This document shows positions 11,630 through 23,059 of a stretch of DNA of 64,000 bases, in pieces. This DNA comes from Solanum dulcamara (lineage: Eukaryota > Streptophyta > Magnoliopsida > Solanales > Solanaceae), in assembly GCF_947179165.1 (NCBI RefSeq), contig NC_077238.1, positions 72,544,757 through 72,608,756 of the forward strand, in the 5' to 3' direction. The position numbers and the translations under genes are program-made. Every line of letters begins with the position of its first letter. Position 1 is the stretch's first letter. A model generated the notes under the pieces. That model searched no databases. It was not told where the DNA came from and saw only the letters and a list, made by a program, of their open reading frames with translations.

Positions 11630-12992
11630 TGATATTGGGTACATTAACGTGCTCTATAGCACATAAAACCCATAATTCATTAGTGAAGTTGAGAGAGAAT
11701 TCCTAGAGTTAGTTCATATTTTTGAATATTTATGTATTATTGTAACCAACCAACATGATTAGGCACTTTCAGGACTAATTGAGAAAGAATGGACATTCAA
11801 AGCATGATCGAATTGAAAGTGGAGCTCAAAGGAGAAGTTGGAAACAAAATTTGAAGAAAATGCACTATAAGAAGTATTTCTACATCGCAGACTTGAGATT
11901 CAATGATTAAATTCCAAAACTTGGAATTTATTCGACTTAACTGTATGGTGCGCGCTAGGTCCGCGTCACGGACCTGGTTTTGGATAGCATAAATTTCCGC
12001 CGATACAGAAAATGAAAAATTACACTAAAATGAACCAAGTATGCACTGTGGACTTCAGTGTCCCTACTTTAATTCTGCTTTTTTGGTGTTATAAATAGAA
12101 TATTTACATACTCTATTAAAAATAGATCAGATTATCGAGAAAGGATTGAAGAAGACGAAAGAAGAACTACTTTTGCTGAAATTTTTCCTCTTTTCTTTCA
12201 TTTGAATTCAAGTTTTTATGTTAGTATTATTTATGTAATTATGTTACAAACTATGAATGGATAAATCCCCTTGTTCTTGGGTTGTAACCAAAAGATGAAG
12301 GTTTGAATCTTGATTGCTTTGGTTGAAAATGGATTTTTATATGTGATTACTCTTATATTCTTGTTTTGATTATTTTAATACTTGATCACCATTAGAATAA
12401 ATTTATTATCCACCCGGAACTCAGAAGATGGAAAAGGAATAAAACACTAGAATATAAGGAGCATGTTTGTCCTAGAATTGCCTAGAATAATTTGTGTATA
12501 GAATGCTTGTGACACATATCTATACACCATGTTTGGTTACTAAATAGGATGATAAGATTAATGAATTTTTGTTGGTTATGCTTATACCTACTCAACATTG
12601 TATTTAAGTTGTTAACAAGAGTAGGCAATTAGTGGTCGGAAGATCATAATTATAAAATCAACTCTATAAATCAGTAATCGAAAACCCATTGAATACCTAG
12701 GTAAAGGATTTTAGACTGAAAATCTTTGAGTGCTACAACCCTGGGTCTCTTCTTTAAATCGATAAAATTTCTCTAATATTGTTCAATTATTTTCTCATAT
12801 CGTATTGGTATAATTATTTTTATAGATATAAATGAACTCAACCATTTGAAAATACGCATGAATAATTTCAATCATTGAAAAGCTACTAACGCCTAATTAC
12901 ATTTTCCTGTGGGTTCGATATCTGACTCTGAAAGTGGATCACTATATTATTTTTGAGACCGCGTACACTTGTATGTGCGTTTGGATGCAACA
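11630..12992 (+). repeat. 3' LTR of Athila-like element
   Basis: 1363 bp, TGATATTGGG...TGCAACA, pairing with 2235-3567. Near 11945-11985 it holds a clear inverted motif, AGGTCCGCGTCACGGACCTGG. Followed by the host duplication AGAGC at 12993-12997. Confidence 0.9.
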
Positions 12993-12999
12993 AGAGCTT

Positions 13000-13690
13000 C
13001 TAAAAGCTTAAGAGTCTTTTGACCACAACACCAATTTTGACCCTGTCGGTCAAAGATAAAGACTTCATTATTTATTGTGATGTTTCACATTCAGGTTTGG
13101 GTGCCGCATTGATGAGGGATAAGAACTTCCTAGCTTATGCTTCGTGGCAGTTGAAGGTGCAGGAGAAAAACTTCCCGACTCATGACCTAGAGTTGGCAGC
13201 GGTAGTGTTTTCTCTCAAAATCTAGAGGCATTATCTGTATAGCGTCAAGTGTGAGGTGTTTACTAATCACCGCAACTTACAACATGTGCTCACCTAGAAG
13301 GACTTCAATTTGAGATAGCAGAGGTAGATGGAGTTGCTCAAAGTCTTTGATGTCACTATCCGATATTATCTAAGTAAGGCTAATTTAGTTGCAGACACAT
13401 TAAGGAGGAAACCAATTAGCATGGGCAGTGTAGCCTATTTGGGAGCCTGCAAGCGGCCCCTGACTAGAGAAATTCAGGCCTTGGAGGTCAGGTTCATGAG
13501 GCTAGGCATCTCAGAGAAGGGTGAGGTGATGTCCAATATTTATCTAAAGCCCACTTTTATAGAACAGATTAAGACCAAACTGTTTGAAGATGTAAATTTG
13601 AATGAAATTAAGGAAAAGATGTTGATGGGCAAGACCCAAGATTCAACATTTGATGCAAATAGAGTGCTCAACTTTAGAGGAAGGATTTTA
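13000..13690 (+). pseudogene. RNase H of outer chromovirus
   Basis: This resumes the interrupted element. TTTPILTL starts at 13022, then YCDVSHSGLGAALM (about 13072-13113), FPTHDLELAAVVF, a stop in the KIWRHYL position (13223-13225), and the RNase H end with VADTLRRKPISMG near 13393. D in YCDVS, E in DLELAA and D in ADTL are kept. The spacer leading to integrase follows (GISEKGEVMS). Confidence 0.8.
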
Positions 13691-14990
13691 TTCCCCGGGT
13701 GGATGGCATAATTCAAAATATTTTGTCTGAATCTCATAGTTCAAGATACTATATTAACCCTAAAGTAAATAAGATGTATCAAGATTTGAAATATCTATAT
13801 TGGTGGCCGGGTATGAAGAAAGACAATTGAATATGTAGCCAAGTGTCAAAATTGCCAATATGTGAGTTATGAGCACCAAAGACCTGCAAGTTTGCTTCAA
13901 AGAATGCCCATTCCAGAATGGAAATGGCATATAATAGCCATGGACTTCGTGGTGAGACTTCCCAAGACTGGAAAAGTATGACTCCATTTGGGTAGTGGTT
14001 GACAGGTTGAAAAAATCAACACACTTCATTCTAGTTAAGGTGGACTATAATGCATAATAGCTGACAAAGATTTATTTGAAATAGATAGTAAGGCTGCATG
14101 GGGGTGCTCCTTTCTTATCATTTCAGACCGCAATGCGTAGTTCACTTCTAAATTTTGGGGAAAATTGCATGAAAAACTAGGAACTCAACTTAATTTCAGG
14201 ATATACTTTTATCCATAGATAGATAGGCAATCAGAGAGGACAATCCAGGTGCTGGAAGATATATTGAGGGTATGTGTGATCGACTTTAGGGACATTAGGA
14301 TAAGTTCTTGCCCTTGTTAAGTTTTCCTATAACAATAGTTACCACTCCAGCATTGAGATGACATCATTTGAAGCTCTTTATGAGAGGGGATTCAGGTCTC
14401 CCATAGGGTGGTTTAAAGCTGGAGAAGTGGAGCCATTGGGGGTGGATTTGGTTAGGGATGCTCTGAATAAGATAAGGAAGATCCAAGCTAAACTTCTAGC
14501 AGCTCAAAGTCATCAAAAAGAGTATGTTGATCTTATGATGAGGGACATGACATTCAAAGCTGGTGAAAAGGTGCTTCTAAAGGTGTCACCCACTAAATGG
14601 GAAATGAGGTTTGGTAAAAAGGGCAAACTCAATCCTCGCTATATTAGCCCTTTTGAAATTTTTGACTGTGTAGGGATAGTGGCATACAGATTGGCCTTAC
14701 TACCTAACTTATTTGAGGTATACTCAGTTTTCCATCTGTCAATGATGAAAACATACCATAGAGATGGGGATTACATCATTAAATGAGACTCGGTGTTGTT
14801 AGACAAAAATCTTCAGTATGAGGAAGAACTAGTTGCAATCCTTGATTGTGATGTATGAAAGTTGAGGACTAAAGAGATCAACATGTTTAAAGTGCAAAGG
14901 AAACATATTTTGGTGGCGGAATCTACTTGGGAGACTGAGAAGGACGTATGAGACAAGTATCCTCAGTTGTTCGTCGAAACATGTACTACT
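13690..14990 (+). pseudogene. Integrase and chromodomain of outer chromovirus
   Basis: Frameshifted zinc finger ([17 protein letters not shown], then CQNCQYVSYEHQRPA) and core (MPIPEWKWHIIAMDFV near 13905-13950). ISDRN and [16 protein letters not shown] mark the second and third catalytic positions. 14358-14786 is open and gives the integrase C-terminal region (SPIGWFKAGEV...GKLNPRYISPFEI...FHLSMMKTYHRDGDYIIK). A chromodomain-like tail follows at about 14840-14985 (STWETEKDV-DKYPQLF). Chromodomains direct these elements to heterochromatin. Confidence 0.8.
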
Positions 14991-15446
14991 CTATCTCTAC
15001 TTTAACCCTGTTTCCTACTTGGTCACTCAGGATTTAGTGATGGGTAAATTGGTATCTATTATAATGACCTATTCCCATAAATATATATAGGCCAATAGGG
15101 AAGGATTTTGGGCTAGAAAACTTCGGGCAGTAACTTCAAAAATTTAGCCTAGGCCAGACTTAGAAAATTGTGAGTCAGGTGAATTCTAGGGTAACCTTAT
15201 AGATGGAGAGGGATCAAATCTCTAATTTGATCTAGTAAGTTGATATCCAAGACTATATATAGCATTTACATCTTCACGGAATTTCATTCGGGAGAGTAAA
15301 ATTTCTGAAATTGGACTTGACGTGAAGAGTACAAATTAATACGTCTTTGGAAGGAGGTGTGTTGTGAAATGGGGGCCTAAAGCTTAAGTTCCAAGCTTAT
15401 TGTTTCTTTATATCCTACCATAGTGGGATTATTTTTCATTAGAATG

Positions 15447-15495
15447 GGGCCGCCAAAGCGGTATCGGTCCCGTCAGAGCGGGACAATCGTCACTT
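15447..15495 (+). repeat. Short GC-rich palindromic block in LTR
   Basis: GCCGCCAAAGCGGT followed by GGTCCCGTCAGAGCGGGAC: two adjacent stem-loops about 390 bp into the LTR. This is the same relative place as the longer arrays in the two other chromovirus LTR families here. Confidence 0.6.
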
Positions 15496-16091
15496 AAGTC
15501 AGGAAAACCCCCAAAAATGGTTTTCTTCTACAAAAACTATTCTTAAAATGTCAGGAGGCGACCCAGGGTAATTTTTATCATTTTCCCATGGATTCCCACG
15601 CTTAAGGTAAGATATCTACACCTTAAACTCATAATGAGATACCTAAACCCATAGACTTGGATGTGTAATCATTGGGGGAGGATTTTAGACTGAAACCAAT
15701 GGTGGGAAAGAGCCCTAGAGTGGGGTTATGATCATGGGTTTTGGCCTAGGAGGGGAATTATGTAATAATTCTTGTGAATTAGACCATTGTATTGATCCTT
15801 TATTTATATGTGACTTGTTTTAGACCAAGAACAAGCAGAATGAACCCGGAAAGAGAAAGCTCTTGCATCTTAGTGTGGTTGAAGCTCAAATTTGAGGTAG
15901 GTGATGGTTTTGTTTCCTATATGAGTTTGATGTACTTGCTAAACTACTTCATGGTATGCATATGTGTATATGAAAAAGGGAAGCATGCTAGAATTTATGT
16001 GAAATAATCACTGACTGGCTTGAATTGTGATGAATCTATTTTTGGTGACATAAAGTTGATTAATGAATGTAATTGTGGTTGTTTTGTATAT

Positions 16092-16210
16092 TTGGATCAA
16101 GGGTCACATTTTGATACATAATTGGATCGAATGTCACATTCTGACACTCATTTTATTGAATGTCATATTCTGACACAAACCTTGGATCGAGTGTCATGTT
16201 CGGACACATG
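16092..16210 (+). repeat. Four tandem copies of a ~30-bp unit in LTR
   Basis: The unit TTGGATCRARTGTCACATTC followed by TGACAC-ATA occurs four times, at about 16092, 16122, 16154 and 16182, with a few differences each. It lies within the LTR and contains no ORF. Confidence 0.75.
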
Positions 16211-16866
16211 TTAAGTGTTTTCAAGTACCATAAGTGGATCCTTATATGAAGTTGTGTGATATTGAGGTTATTGAACTGTGATCTTGTTGATTACTGTTTG
16301 AGATAAAAATTGTTAAGCTATTATGTATATATGTGATTATTATATTGGGTTTACCTATCCAAGCCGCGTGATCCTACCATTACACTGTTAATTTTGTGTA
16401 CTGATACTACACTTGTTCTATTTTTGTTGAGTACAGGGAATATTTAGTCGGCTGCGGAGAGACCTCGCTTAGAGGAGTGATTGTGTTTGAGTCCAAGGGT
16501 GATCTATGCTTTCAGGCAGCCGTGGACTCTCTCTTTTGTTCTAGTACTTTTTTCAGTACTTAGACATTAAGACCATGGTTTAATTGTTAATGATTTTCTG
16601 TTGGCAGTTGCACTCTCTTTCGAGACTTGTTAGTATTAGAGTTTTGGTACGATGACTTTCATTTCCTACGTTGTTTTCCGCATAATTTAAGTTGTTAACT
16701 AGATTGTTTCTGAGTTTATGAGAGCTTAGTATTAATTCCTGATTAAACCTGCTTCCACATCTTTAAATTATTTATATCTCACAAGTGTTGTTAACTTGGG
16801 CTGTAAAAATATTCTCCCACCAGAGGGTTAGTGTGGGTGCCAGTCAAGGCGGTCTGGATCGTGATA

Positions 16867-18185
16867 GAGAGAACAAGGGCAGTACCTACCTTCAAACAAA
16901 AGAACCATCCTTCACACTGCAACAAGTATACAAATAGCCAACTAAAACTTACCGAGCCTCTATATTCCAGGTAGGTACATAAGCATAAACTAAAACCCGT
17001 ATGGCCTACATAAGACCAACAAGTCCACACCCAATTATGCTTGTGATAGGAAATACATATGAATGTGAGTAATGCAATAAAATAAAAAATTTCATAGTAC
17101 CAAGATATATATATATATCTACCTCTCAGTCCCGGCCAGTGAGGTAGGACCCATACGCAACTCCCTCTTCCAATTTCTGTGGGTCACACGGATATAGGAA
17201 TCTAGGGGGTACTCAGGAGTGTCATTATATATCTATCTGGTCCTAATCCAGGACTTTCCGCTTGCCAGTGTGACTAAATATCATCAATATAACCAAGAGA
17301 ATCATCTCGACAACCCATGAACCCCGATAGATCAAGTAAAATAAAAGTGAGTACATCCCAGATGACTTTAATATTTTAAGTAGAAAAGGAGTACATTTTC
17401 GACTCCTCGTAAATATCCAAAATCAGTTTATCAAAATGATCCAGGTGGTATGACTCACGTTAAAAGATAAGTTTAGTAGTAAAAAGGGAAACAACCCAGT
17501 TTCCAACCAACTCAAGCAAATAGCAATACAAAATGCATAGCATGTACCTCAATTCTAGAATATAGAAACTAACCAGGAATCCAACTAGTCCTCGATCAAG
17601 GCCTTGGGCCCAAAATACTCCAACCATATCAACACCAATTACATAATAAATAACATCTCCACTCAAATAACAAAAGAAATTGTAAGGAGTCAACAAAGGA
17701 AGGAGTAACTTAAGAACCTCAACATCTACCTAAAGATAACTTTCAAATGACCAAAATATCGCTAACTCCATCCTATGGAAACAATATGCATCGAAAGATC
17801 AAAGGTCTCATCATAATATAAGGATTTCATTCATAATTATAGGTCTAAGAAGGGCTAAACCTCACAAATCCCAATACAACTAACGGTCCCTGCTATAGTG
17901 AAAGCACTAAACCCAAGAAGTTCTCATGAGAAGCCACTATAAATACCAAGGGTTAACCAATACCTATTCTAAGATACTAATCACAATGACTACCATAAAG
18001 TATCAATCAACAACTCCAAAGGAATTTAGCAACACTAGACTAAGGGACAAGCAAGGGATTACCAACCAAAACAATGGGCCACACAATACTACACTAGCGG
18101 AAGCTCAAATAGGAATCAAGAAATAAGGATAAGGAAGGAATATCCTAAACCCACCATGTACAATACTAACTCACTTTATGTTTCC
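16867..18185. other. Unassigned non-coding repeat-derived sequence
   Basis: No coding frame resembles a known domain. Phrases such as GGTAGGACCCATACGCAACT and the short AT run near 17106-17120 look like the antisense of a chromovirus LTR. I cannot find its partner or ends, so I leave it unassigned. Confidence 0.4.
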
Positions 18186-18189
18186 TATA

Positions 18190-18780
18190 TCAAATCATCC
18201 TCTCAGCTCTCACTGTACCTCTCATTCCTTTGTCATCTCTATCTTCTTCTATTCCCTTTAGTTTATCCTCTTCTCATGTTTCTACTTTCTCCCCTTCTTT
18301 TCTAATCTTTCACTATTACATCTTTCTCATGTTCCAGTTTTCTCTTCTCCTCCCATTCATCTCCCTATTCGACACTCAACCAGATCCCCTAAAGCTCCTA
18401 CTTCTTTGAAAGATTACATATGAAATTCAGTCATCCTCACTAATCTCACTACCAATTATTTTTCCTCTACTGTTTCTGCTAATGCACTTCCATTCTCTAC
18501 TCTTTCACCTCCTAACCAATCTCTCTTAAATTCTATCTCCCATGCCAATGAACCTACCAGCTATTCTCATGACATCTTACATCCTAGTTGGTAGAAAGCC
18601 ATGGTTAATGAATTTCATGCCCTCGAATCCAATCACAGATGGGATATAGTGATATTACCACCAGGAAAGAAGGCCCTACCCTGTAAATAGGTGTATATGA
18701 TTAAAAGATGGTACTATTGAGAGACTTAAACCCTGACTGGTTGTAAAAGGTGACAATCAAAGGAAAGGCATCCTCACTGG
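18190..18780 (+). pseudogene. Ty1/copia fragment: pol linker and start of reverse transcriptase
   Basis: Ignoring stops, 18360-18530 reads as a low-complexity Ser/Pro linker (STRSPKAPTSLKDY, later ISHANEPTSYSHDILHPSW). It leads into the copia RT opening KAMVNEFHALESNHRWDIV-LPPGKKALPCK at about 18598-18685. The fragment breaks at about 18780 against inverted gypsy sequence. No LTR is visible. Confidence 0.7.
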
Positions 18781-18802
18781 TTGCAACTGGCTCCTTCTCA
18801 TA

Positions 18803-19018
18803 CTACAGTTCCTTGTTTAATAACACCGAATCCCATTTAATGATGTAGTCCCCATCTTCATGATACCTTTTTAGCATGGACATATGGAACACTGGCTGTA
18901 GCCCAGACAAGCTAGGTGGTAAGGCCATTCTGTATTCCACTAGCCCTACATAGTTAAGAATTTTAAAAGGGCCAATATAGCGAGGTCTAAGTTTGCCCTT
19001 CTTGCCAAATTTCATCAC
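18803..19018 (-). pseudogene. Gypsy integrase C-terminus fragment, minus strand
   Basis: 71 residues: MMKFGKKGKLRPRYIGPFKI near the start, then YRMALPPSLSGLQPVFHMSM and KRYHEDGDYIIKWDSVLL. This is the integrase C-terminal region of the same chromovirus type as the element ending at 16866, in opposite orientation. It is cut at both ends. Confidence 0.8.
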
Positions 19019-19028
19019 CCCTTAGTTC

Positions 19029-19940
19029 TCTAAGTACGAGTTTTGGTTGAACTTTGAGGCTTTCTTAGGACATATTGTATCAAAAGTGGGCATTATGGAT
19101 CACACACAGAATATAGAGGTACTTAAGACTTGGTCAAGGCACACAACTCTGATAGAGGTTAGAATCTTCCTAGGGTTAGTTGTTACTACAAAAGGTTTTT
19201 GGATGGATTTTCATCACTTTCAGCACCATTGACGAAGCTGACTCAGAAAGTTGCTAAGTTCCAGTAGACTGAGGCTTGCTGGCCAAGTTTCTTGAAGTTG
19301 AAGGACATGTTGGCATCAATGCCAGTTCTAGCATTTCCAGAGGGTACAGATGGATATATGTTGTACTGTGGACTATGACATAGATATTTTATATTATCCA
19401 CAGAAGGTGAATGTGGTAGTTGATGCCCTCAATCATAGATCTATGGGTAGTTTATCTTATTTAAATATTGAGAGGCGTGAGTTAGCTCGAGAGATTCATC
19501 ATTTAGCTAGCTTGGGAGTCTGATTATTATAGGCAGGTGCTAGTGGGGTCACAGTTCAGGACACAACCATTTCATCTCTAGTTGTGGAGGTAAAGGCACG
19601 ACAACACGAGGATCCCAACTTAGAGCCTCTCAAAGTCAAGGCTCAGGATCAGGAGTCTTTAACCTTTAATATAGCAACAGATGGAGTCCTTAGATATAGA
19701 GGTTGATTGTGTGTTCCACATATTACAGGGCTTCGACATCATATTATGAAAGAGACACATCATTCCCATTATTCTATTCACCCAGGTCCGATGAAGATGT
19801 TCCATGATATTAAAGAGATCTATTGGTGGCACGAGATGAACAAAGACATTGCCCAATTTATGGCATAGTATTCTAACTATCAACAAGTGAAGGTTGAGCA
19901 CCAGAAGCCTGCTGGGCTAGTCTAGGAGATATCCATTTCT
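19029..19940 (+). pseudogene. Gypsy RT end, RNase H and integrase N-terminus fragment, plus strand
   Basis: SKYEFWLNFEAFLGHIVSKV (about 19029-19090) is the RT-connection start, followed by TWSRHTTLIEVRIFLGLV and a frameshifted LTQKVAKFQ segment. A deletion removes most of RNase H, and ALNHRSMGSLSYLNIERREL follows at 19420-19480. The integrase zinc region (ETHHSHYSIHPGPMKMFHDI, IYWWHEM, VEHQKPAGLV) runs to about 19925. It abuts the minus-strand fragment on its left. Confidence 0.75.
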
Positions 19941-21164
19941 TTGTGAAAATGAGAAGCAATTAATATAAACTTTATTACAATGTCACTTTCAATTTTAGCC
20001 TCTAATTCCTAAATCAAACAAAACAAAACACACAACCCTAATTTTTTCCCCTATCTAGTCTCTTCCAGTCTTCTGTCTTGGAATTTTCGACTGTTCTTTG
20101 GTCTGAGTCCTGAGGTCTCCCATATCTCACTCTCAATGACTCACTCACGATGGGCCAATGGTAGACGGTGTAAGGCATCTCTCTTATCACTTCTCAGTCG
20201 CAACATCGAGGTATGTATATCTCTACTTTCAGTCTCTCACTCTCACTCTTGACTCATGATTATCAATTCTTAGCCCTCTCAGTCTTTTTTTTTGTTTCTG
20301 ATTTTATTGGCTGTTGTCTGCTGCTATAAATTACCAGGCATTTACCTAAAGAATAACGTTGCAGGTGAATGTGAAATGTAACAAGTTCGGCCAGCTGCCT
20401 CAAGTCGGAGATATTTGTTTCGTTCATATTGGAGATAAAATTTTAAAAGGAACACACTAGCTATCACTTGAACCGGCAGTTTAAAGTTTAAACTTTACAC
20501 TGCAAAGTGTAAAGAGTGTAAACATTTGGTTTGTGAGTTTCTGATTGAGAATTCAATTATTCATGTCTTTTGAGACACAACTCACAAATCCATAATTTAA
20601 AGTTTACAATTTACATAATTGTTGATGGCTGAATGTTGCTGTCTTAATTATTGATTTTGTTCTCATTTTATTTTTTATTTGTATTGAAAATTCATTTTAA
20701 AAAAACCGAATTAAATCAAAGTTGAAAAAATTGAATCAAGCTGAGCTAGCTTGGTTTGAAATTCAGTGCATACTTTTTCAAATTTGATAATATCAAACCG
20801 AAGAATCTAACGCTCATTTCTACGTATAAGAAATAAAATATTAACTAAGAATTTGGAGTCTTTTTGTGTTTAGCTCCCAAATCACAAGAAAGTACATACT
20901 GATCTAGAGATAGTTAAATTGTAAAATTAAAGAAGAATGTATGATCAATGATGCCTAATGATTACATGAAAGGAGATTTAGGAGTTAATGTTGAAATTAA
21001 AAATGAAAGGAATACAAAGTTGAGTGCTAATCATTCCGAGTAACAGGGTTCAATAATTGTTAGGTAACAACTGACAGAGGAAACGCATAAAATTAAATAT
21101 TTTGAAAGGCTTTGACTTTGAGAGTAGTTTTGTCATTAGTTAATGCAAGTGTTAATATTTATTA

Positions 21165-21197
<33 letters not shown>

Positions 21198-21490
21198 CCT
21201 AAGTACCATTTCTAAAATAGAAATAAAATACCTTATTTTAGAAAAAACATATGATACCTTATTGCCCATTCCAAGAAGAATAATTAAACAATTATAAAAA
21301 TAAATAATAAAAAAAAGGTTATTGCTTGGGAAAAAAAGATTGCACATTTCAAACAAATGTTTAGAATAAATACTCTGATTGAAAAGAGAAAAAGATGATG
21401 ATGATGATGACGCAAGAGAAGAACTCAAAGGATAGGGAATGATTCGGAAATGTATTACACAAGTGGATTTTTAAAAGAATTCTTAAAATT
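19941..21490. other. Unassigned AT-rich region
   Basis: 1.55 kb without a recognisable domain. It contains a (TA)n run at about 21161-21186 and a short GATGAT run near 21393. It is probably old transposon-derived or intergenic DNA; I see no gene. Confidence 0.4.
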
Positions 21491-21495
21491 GAAGA

Positions 21496-21688
21496 TATTA
21501 TAAAGTTGGTTTGTTAGTGGATGTTCCATTATTAAAGTGGACAATTTGGCCATTTTTTTATTCTTCTCATTTGGCTATAAATATAGCCACATTTCAGCAT
21601 TAAAAAAATATATTGATATTCAATTCTCTCTCTTTCTCTTACTATCCCTCTTTCTTATTAATTTGCTATGTTAGTTTATTTTATAACA
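21496..21688 (+). repeat. 5' LTR of copia element
   Basis: TATTATAAAG...TTTATAACA. A likely core promoter, GGCTATAAATATAGCC, lies at about 21572-21587. The 5' end begins TA rather than TG in both LTRs. Confidence 0.9.
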
Positions 21689-21706
21689 CGTTATCAGCAT
21701 GAAACT
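21689..21706 (+). other. Primer-binding site of copia element
   Basis: CGTTATCAGCATGAAACT follows the LTR at once. TTATCAGCA matches the internal-methionine-tRNA primer sites commonly seen in copia elements. Confidence 0.7.
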
Positions 21707-21805
21707 CTAATTTTTTTTTCTAGAAAATTAACTTCTATATCAGGTATATCTACTGAAAAAAATTAATTTTAAGTTGTCTTTGTTATTTTTAAATTAATTT
21801 TTATC

Positions 21806-22702
21806 ATGTCAAGCTTGTCAAAATTGGAGTTTGTGGCACGTGATATTTCTGACAAAAATTATTTATCATGGTTACTGGATGCTGAAATCCACCTTACCGC
21901 TAAGGGTCTTGCTGATGGTATAATTGAAAGAAATAAAGAATCAAGTCAGGATAAAGCAAAGGTTATGATTTTCCTTCATCATCATCTAAATGAAGCATAA
22001 AGGTTGAATACTTGACAGTGAAAGATCCACTTGAATTGTGGATAGATTTAAAAGGGAGTTATGACCACCTCAGGACAACGGTATTGCCAAGGGCTCGTTA
22101 TGAATGGATACACTTACGGTTTCAAGATTTTAAAACTATAATTAAGTATAATTATGTTGTATTTAGAATAACTTTTTAATTAAAATTATGTGGGAAAACT
22201 ATAAATAATGAGGACATGTTGAAAAAGACACTAACTACTTTTCATGCCTCTAATGTGATATTACAGTAGCAATACCGTGAATTTTTATAAAAAAATACTC
22301 TAAATTGATGTCATGCCTTCTGGTAGTTGAGCAACATAATGATCTTTTAATGAAAAATCATGAAGTCTGTCCCACTGGAACTGCTCTATTATCGGAAGCA
22401 AATGTGGTAGAAGCACATGACTAGTCTCAAAGAAGACAAAATAAAAATCAAGGCCATAATAATGTGCGTGGACGTGAAAATGGAAGAAGACGATATAATA
22501 ATCATCATGGTGGTGGTCAACATAAAAGGGGGAACAATATGAATTCTCAAAGTGGTCGTTTAGGAAATAACTGTCATCGTTTTGGCATGAAAGGCCACTG
22601 GAAAAATGAATGTCGAACGCCTGAGCATTTTGTAAGGTTTTATCAAAATTCTTTCAAAAAAAGGCAAATAGAGGCGGTGCCTCTTATTCTAATGTTCGGA
22701 TA
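21806..22702 (+). pseudogene. copia gag
   Basis: Starts MSSLSKLEFVARDISDKNYL at 21806 and stays open to 21999 (ending at EA). It continues after stops with VEYLTVKDPLELWIDLKGSYDHL, as in UBN2/DUF4219-type copia gag. The nucleocapsid knuckle near 22571-22612 reads CHRFGMKGHWKNEC: the second Cys is changed to Phe. An Asn/His/Gly-rich stretch precedes it. Confidence 0.75.
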
Positions 22703-23059
22703 GAGTCACACTTGGCATTTGAAAATAATGTTGAGGCGAGACCTTCGCATAATGATAATATTGAAGCAAATCTGGCTTTGAAGGATGACGATTTTAATGA
22801 CCTCAATGATATTACTCATTTGGAGGTTGAAGTTTTTTTAGAAATTATAATTGATGTTTAATTTCATTATATGATTTACAATATGTTGTCATTTTTATGT
22901 ACTTCTGATTATCATATTTTTACGTTTATCTATTTAAAAGAAAAGAAGAAAAAATGACTTATGTTTTTCTAGCAATATTGTTACTTATTTTATCTCTTAT
23001 AATGTATTTTTATTTTATTAAGATAAATAAATTTTTTAGTCTTCAATTGGATCCAAGAT

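Larger units (their letters stand above)
2235..12992 (+). mobile_element. Athila-like Ty3/gypsy retrotransposon, both LTRs present, 10.76 kb
   Basis: Direct repeats 2235-3567 and 11630-12992 both start TGAT and end AACA. Inside, gag/PR, RT, RNase H and integrase occur in gypsy order. There is no chromodomain; instead there is a long 3' segment with an extra ORF, the arrangement seen in Athila/Tat elements. The protease (DLGASINLMP), the PVQCVPKKG-like RT entry and KNELIPTRTVTGWR match that lineage. The element has lost its primer-binding site and the N-terminal part of gag, and carries many stops. It sits inside RNase H of the outer chromovirus. Confidence 0.85.
1..16866 (+). mobile_element. 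Decayed Ty3/gypsy chromovirus (Tekay/Del-like), 5' LTR outside window, interrupted by an Athila-like element
   Basis: Gag, protease and the first part of reverse transcriptase lie at 1-2234; RNase H, integrase and chromodomain resume at 12993, and the 3' LTR is 15060-16866. The two halves join in frame around an Ala-Ser-Phe/Lys-Leu-Lys stretch once the inserted 10.8-kb element is removed. Domain order gag-PR-RT-RH-IN-chromodomain is that of plant chromoviruses. Many in-frame stops and a deletion of the RT catalytic box make it non-autonomous. Lineage is judged by resemblance to Tekay/Del pol sequences, not by phylogeny. Confidence 0.85.
15060..16866 (+). repeat. 3' LTR of outer chromovirus
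   Basis: Starts TATAATGACC (TGTAATGACC with a G-to-A change) soon after the chromodomain and ends GGATCGTGATA (probably GTGACA originally). Its length of about 1.8 kb fits Tekay-like LTRs. The matching 5' LTR is upstream of the window, so the limits rest on the terminal motifs and on comparison with the other chromovirus LTRs here. A short palindromic block lies at 15447-15495. Confidence 0.65.

Noticed and set aside
1..16866. Endogenous plant pararetrovirus
   Set aside because: LTRs, integrase with DDE motifs and a chromodomain are present; there is no movement-protein or caulimovirus-type capsid, so these are LTR retrotransposons.
17460..18126. Short frames of 66-78 residues
   Set aside because: Low-complexity translation of LTR-like non-coding sequence, no domain similarity.
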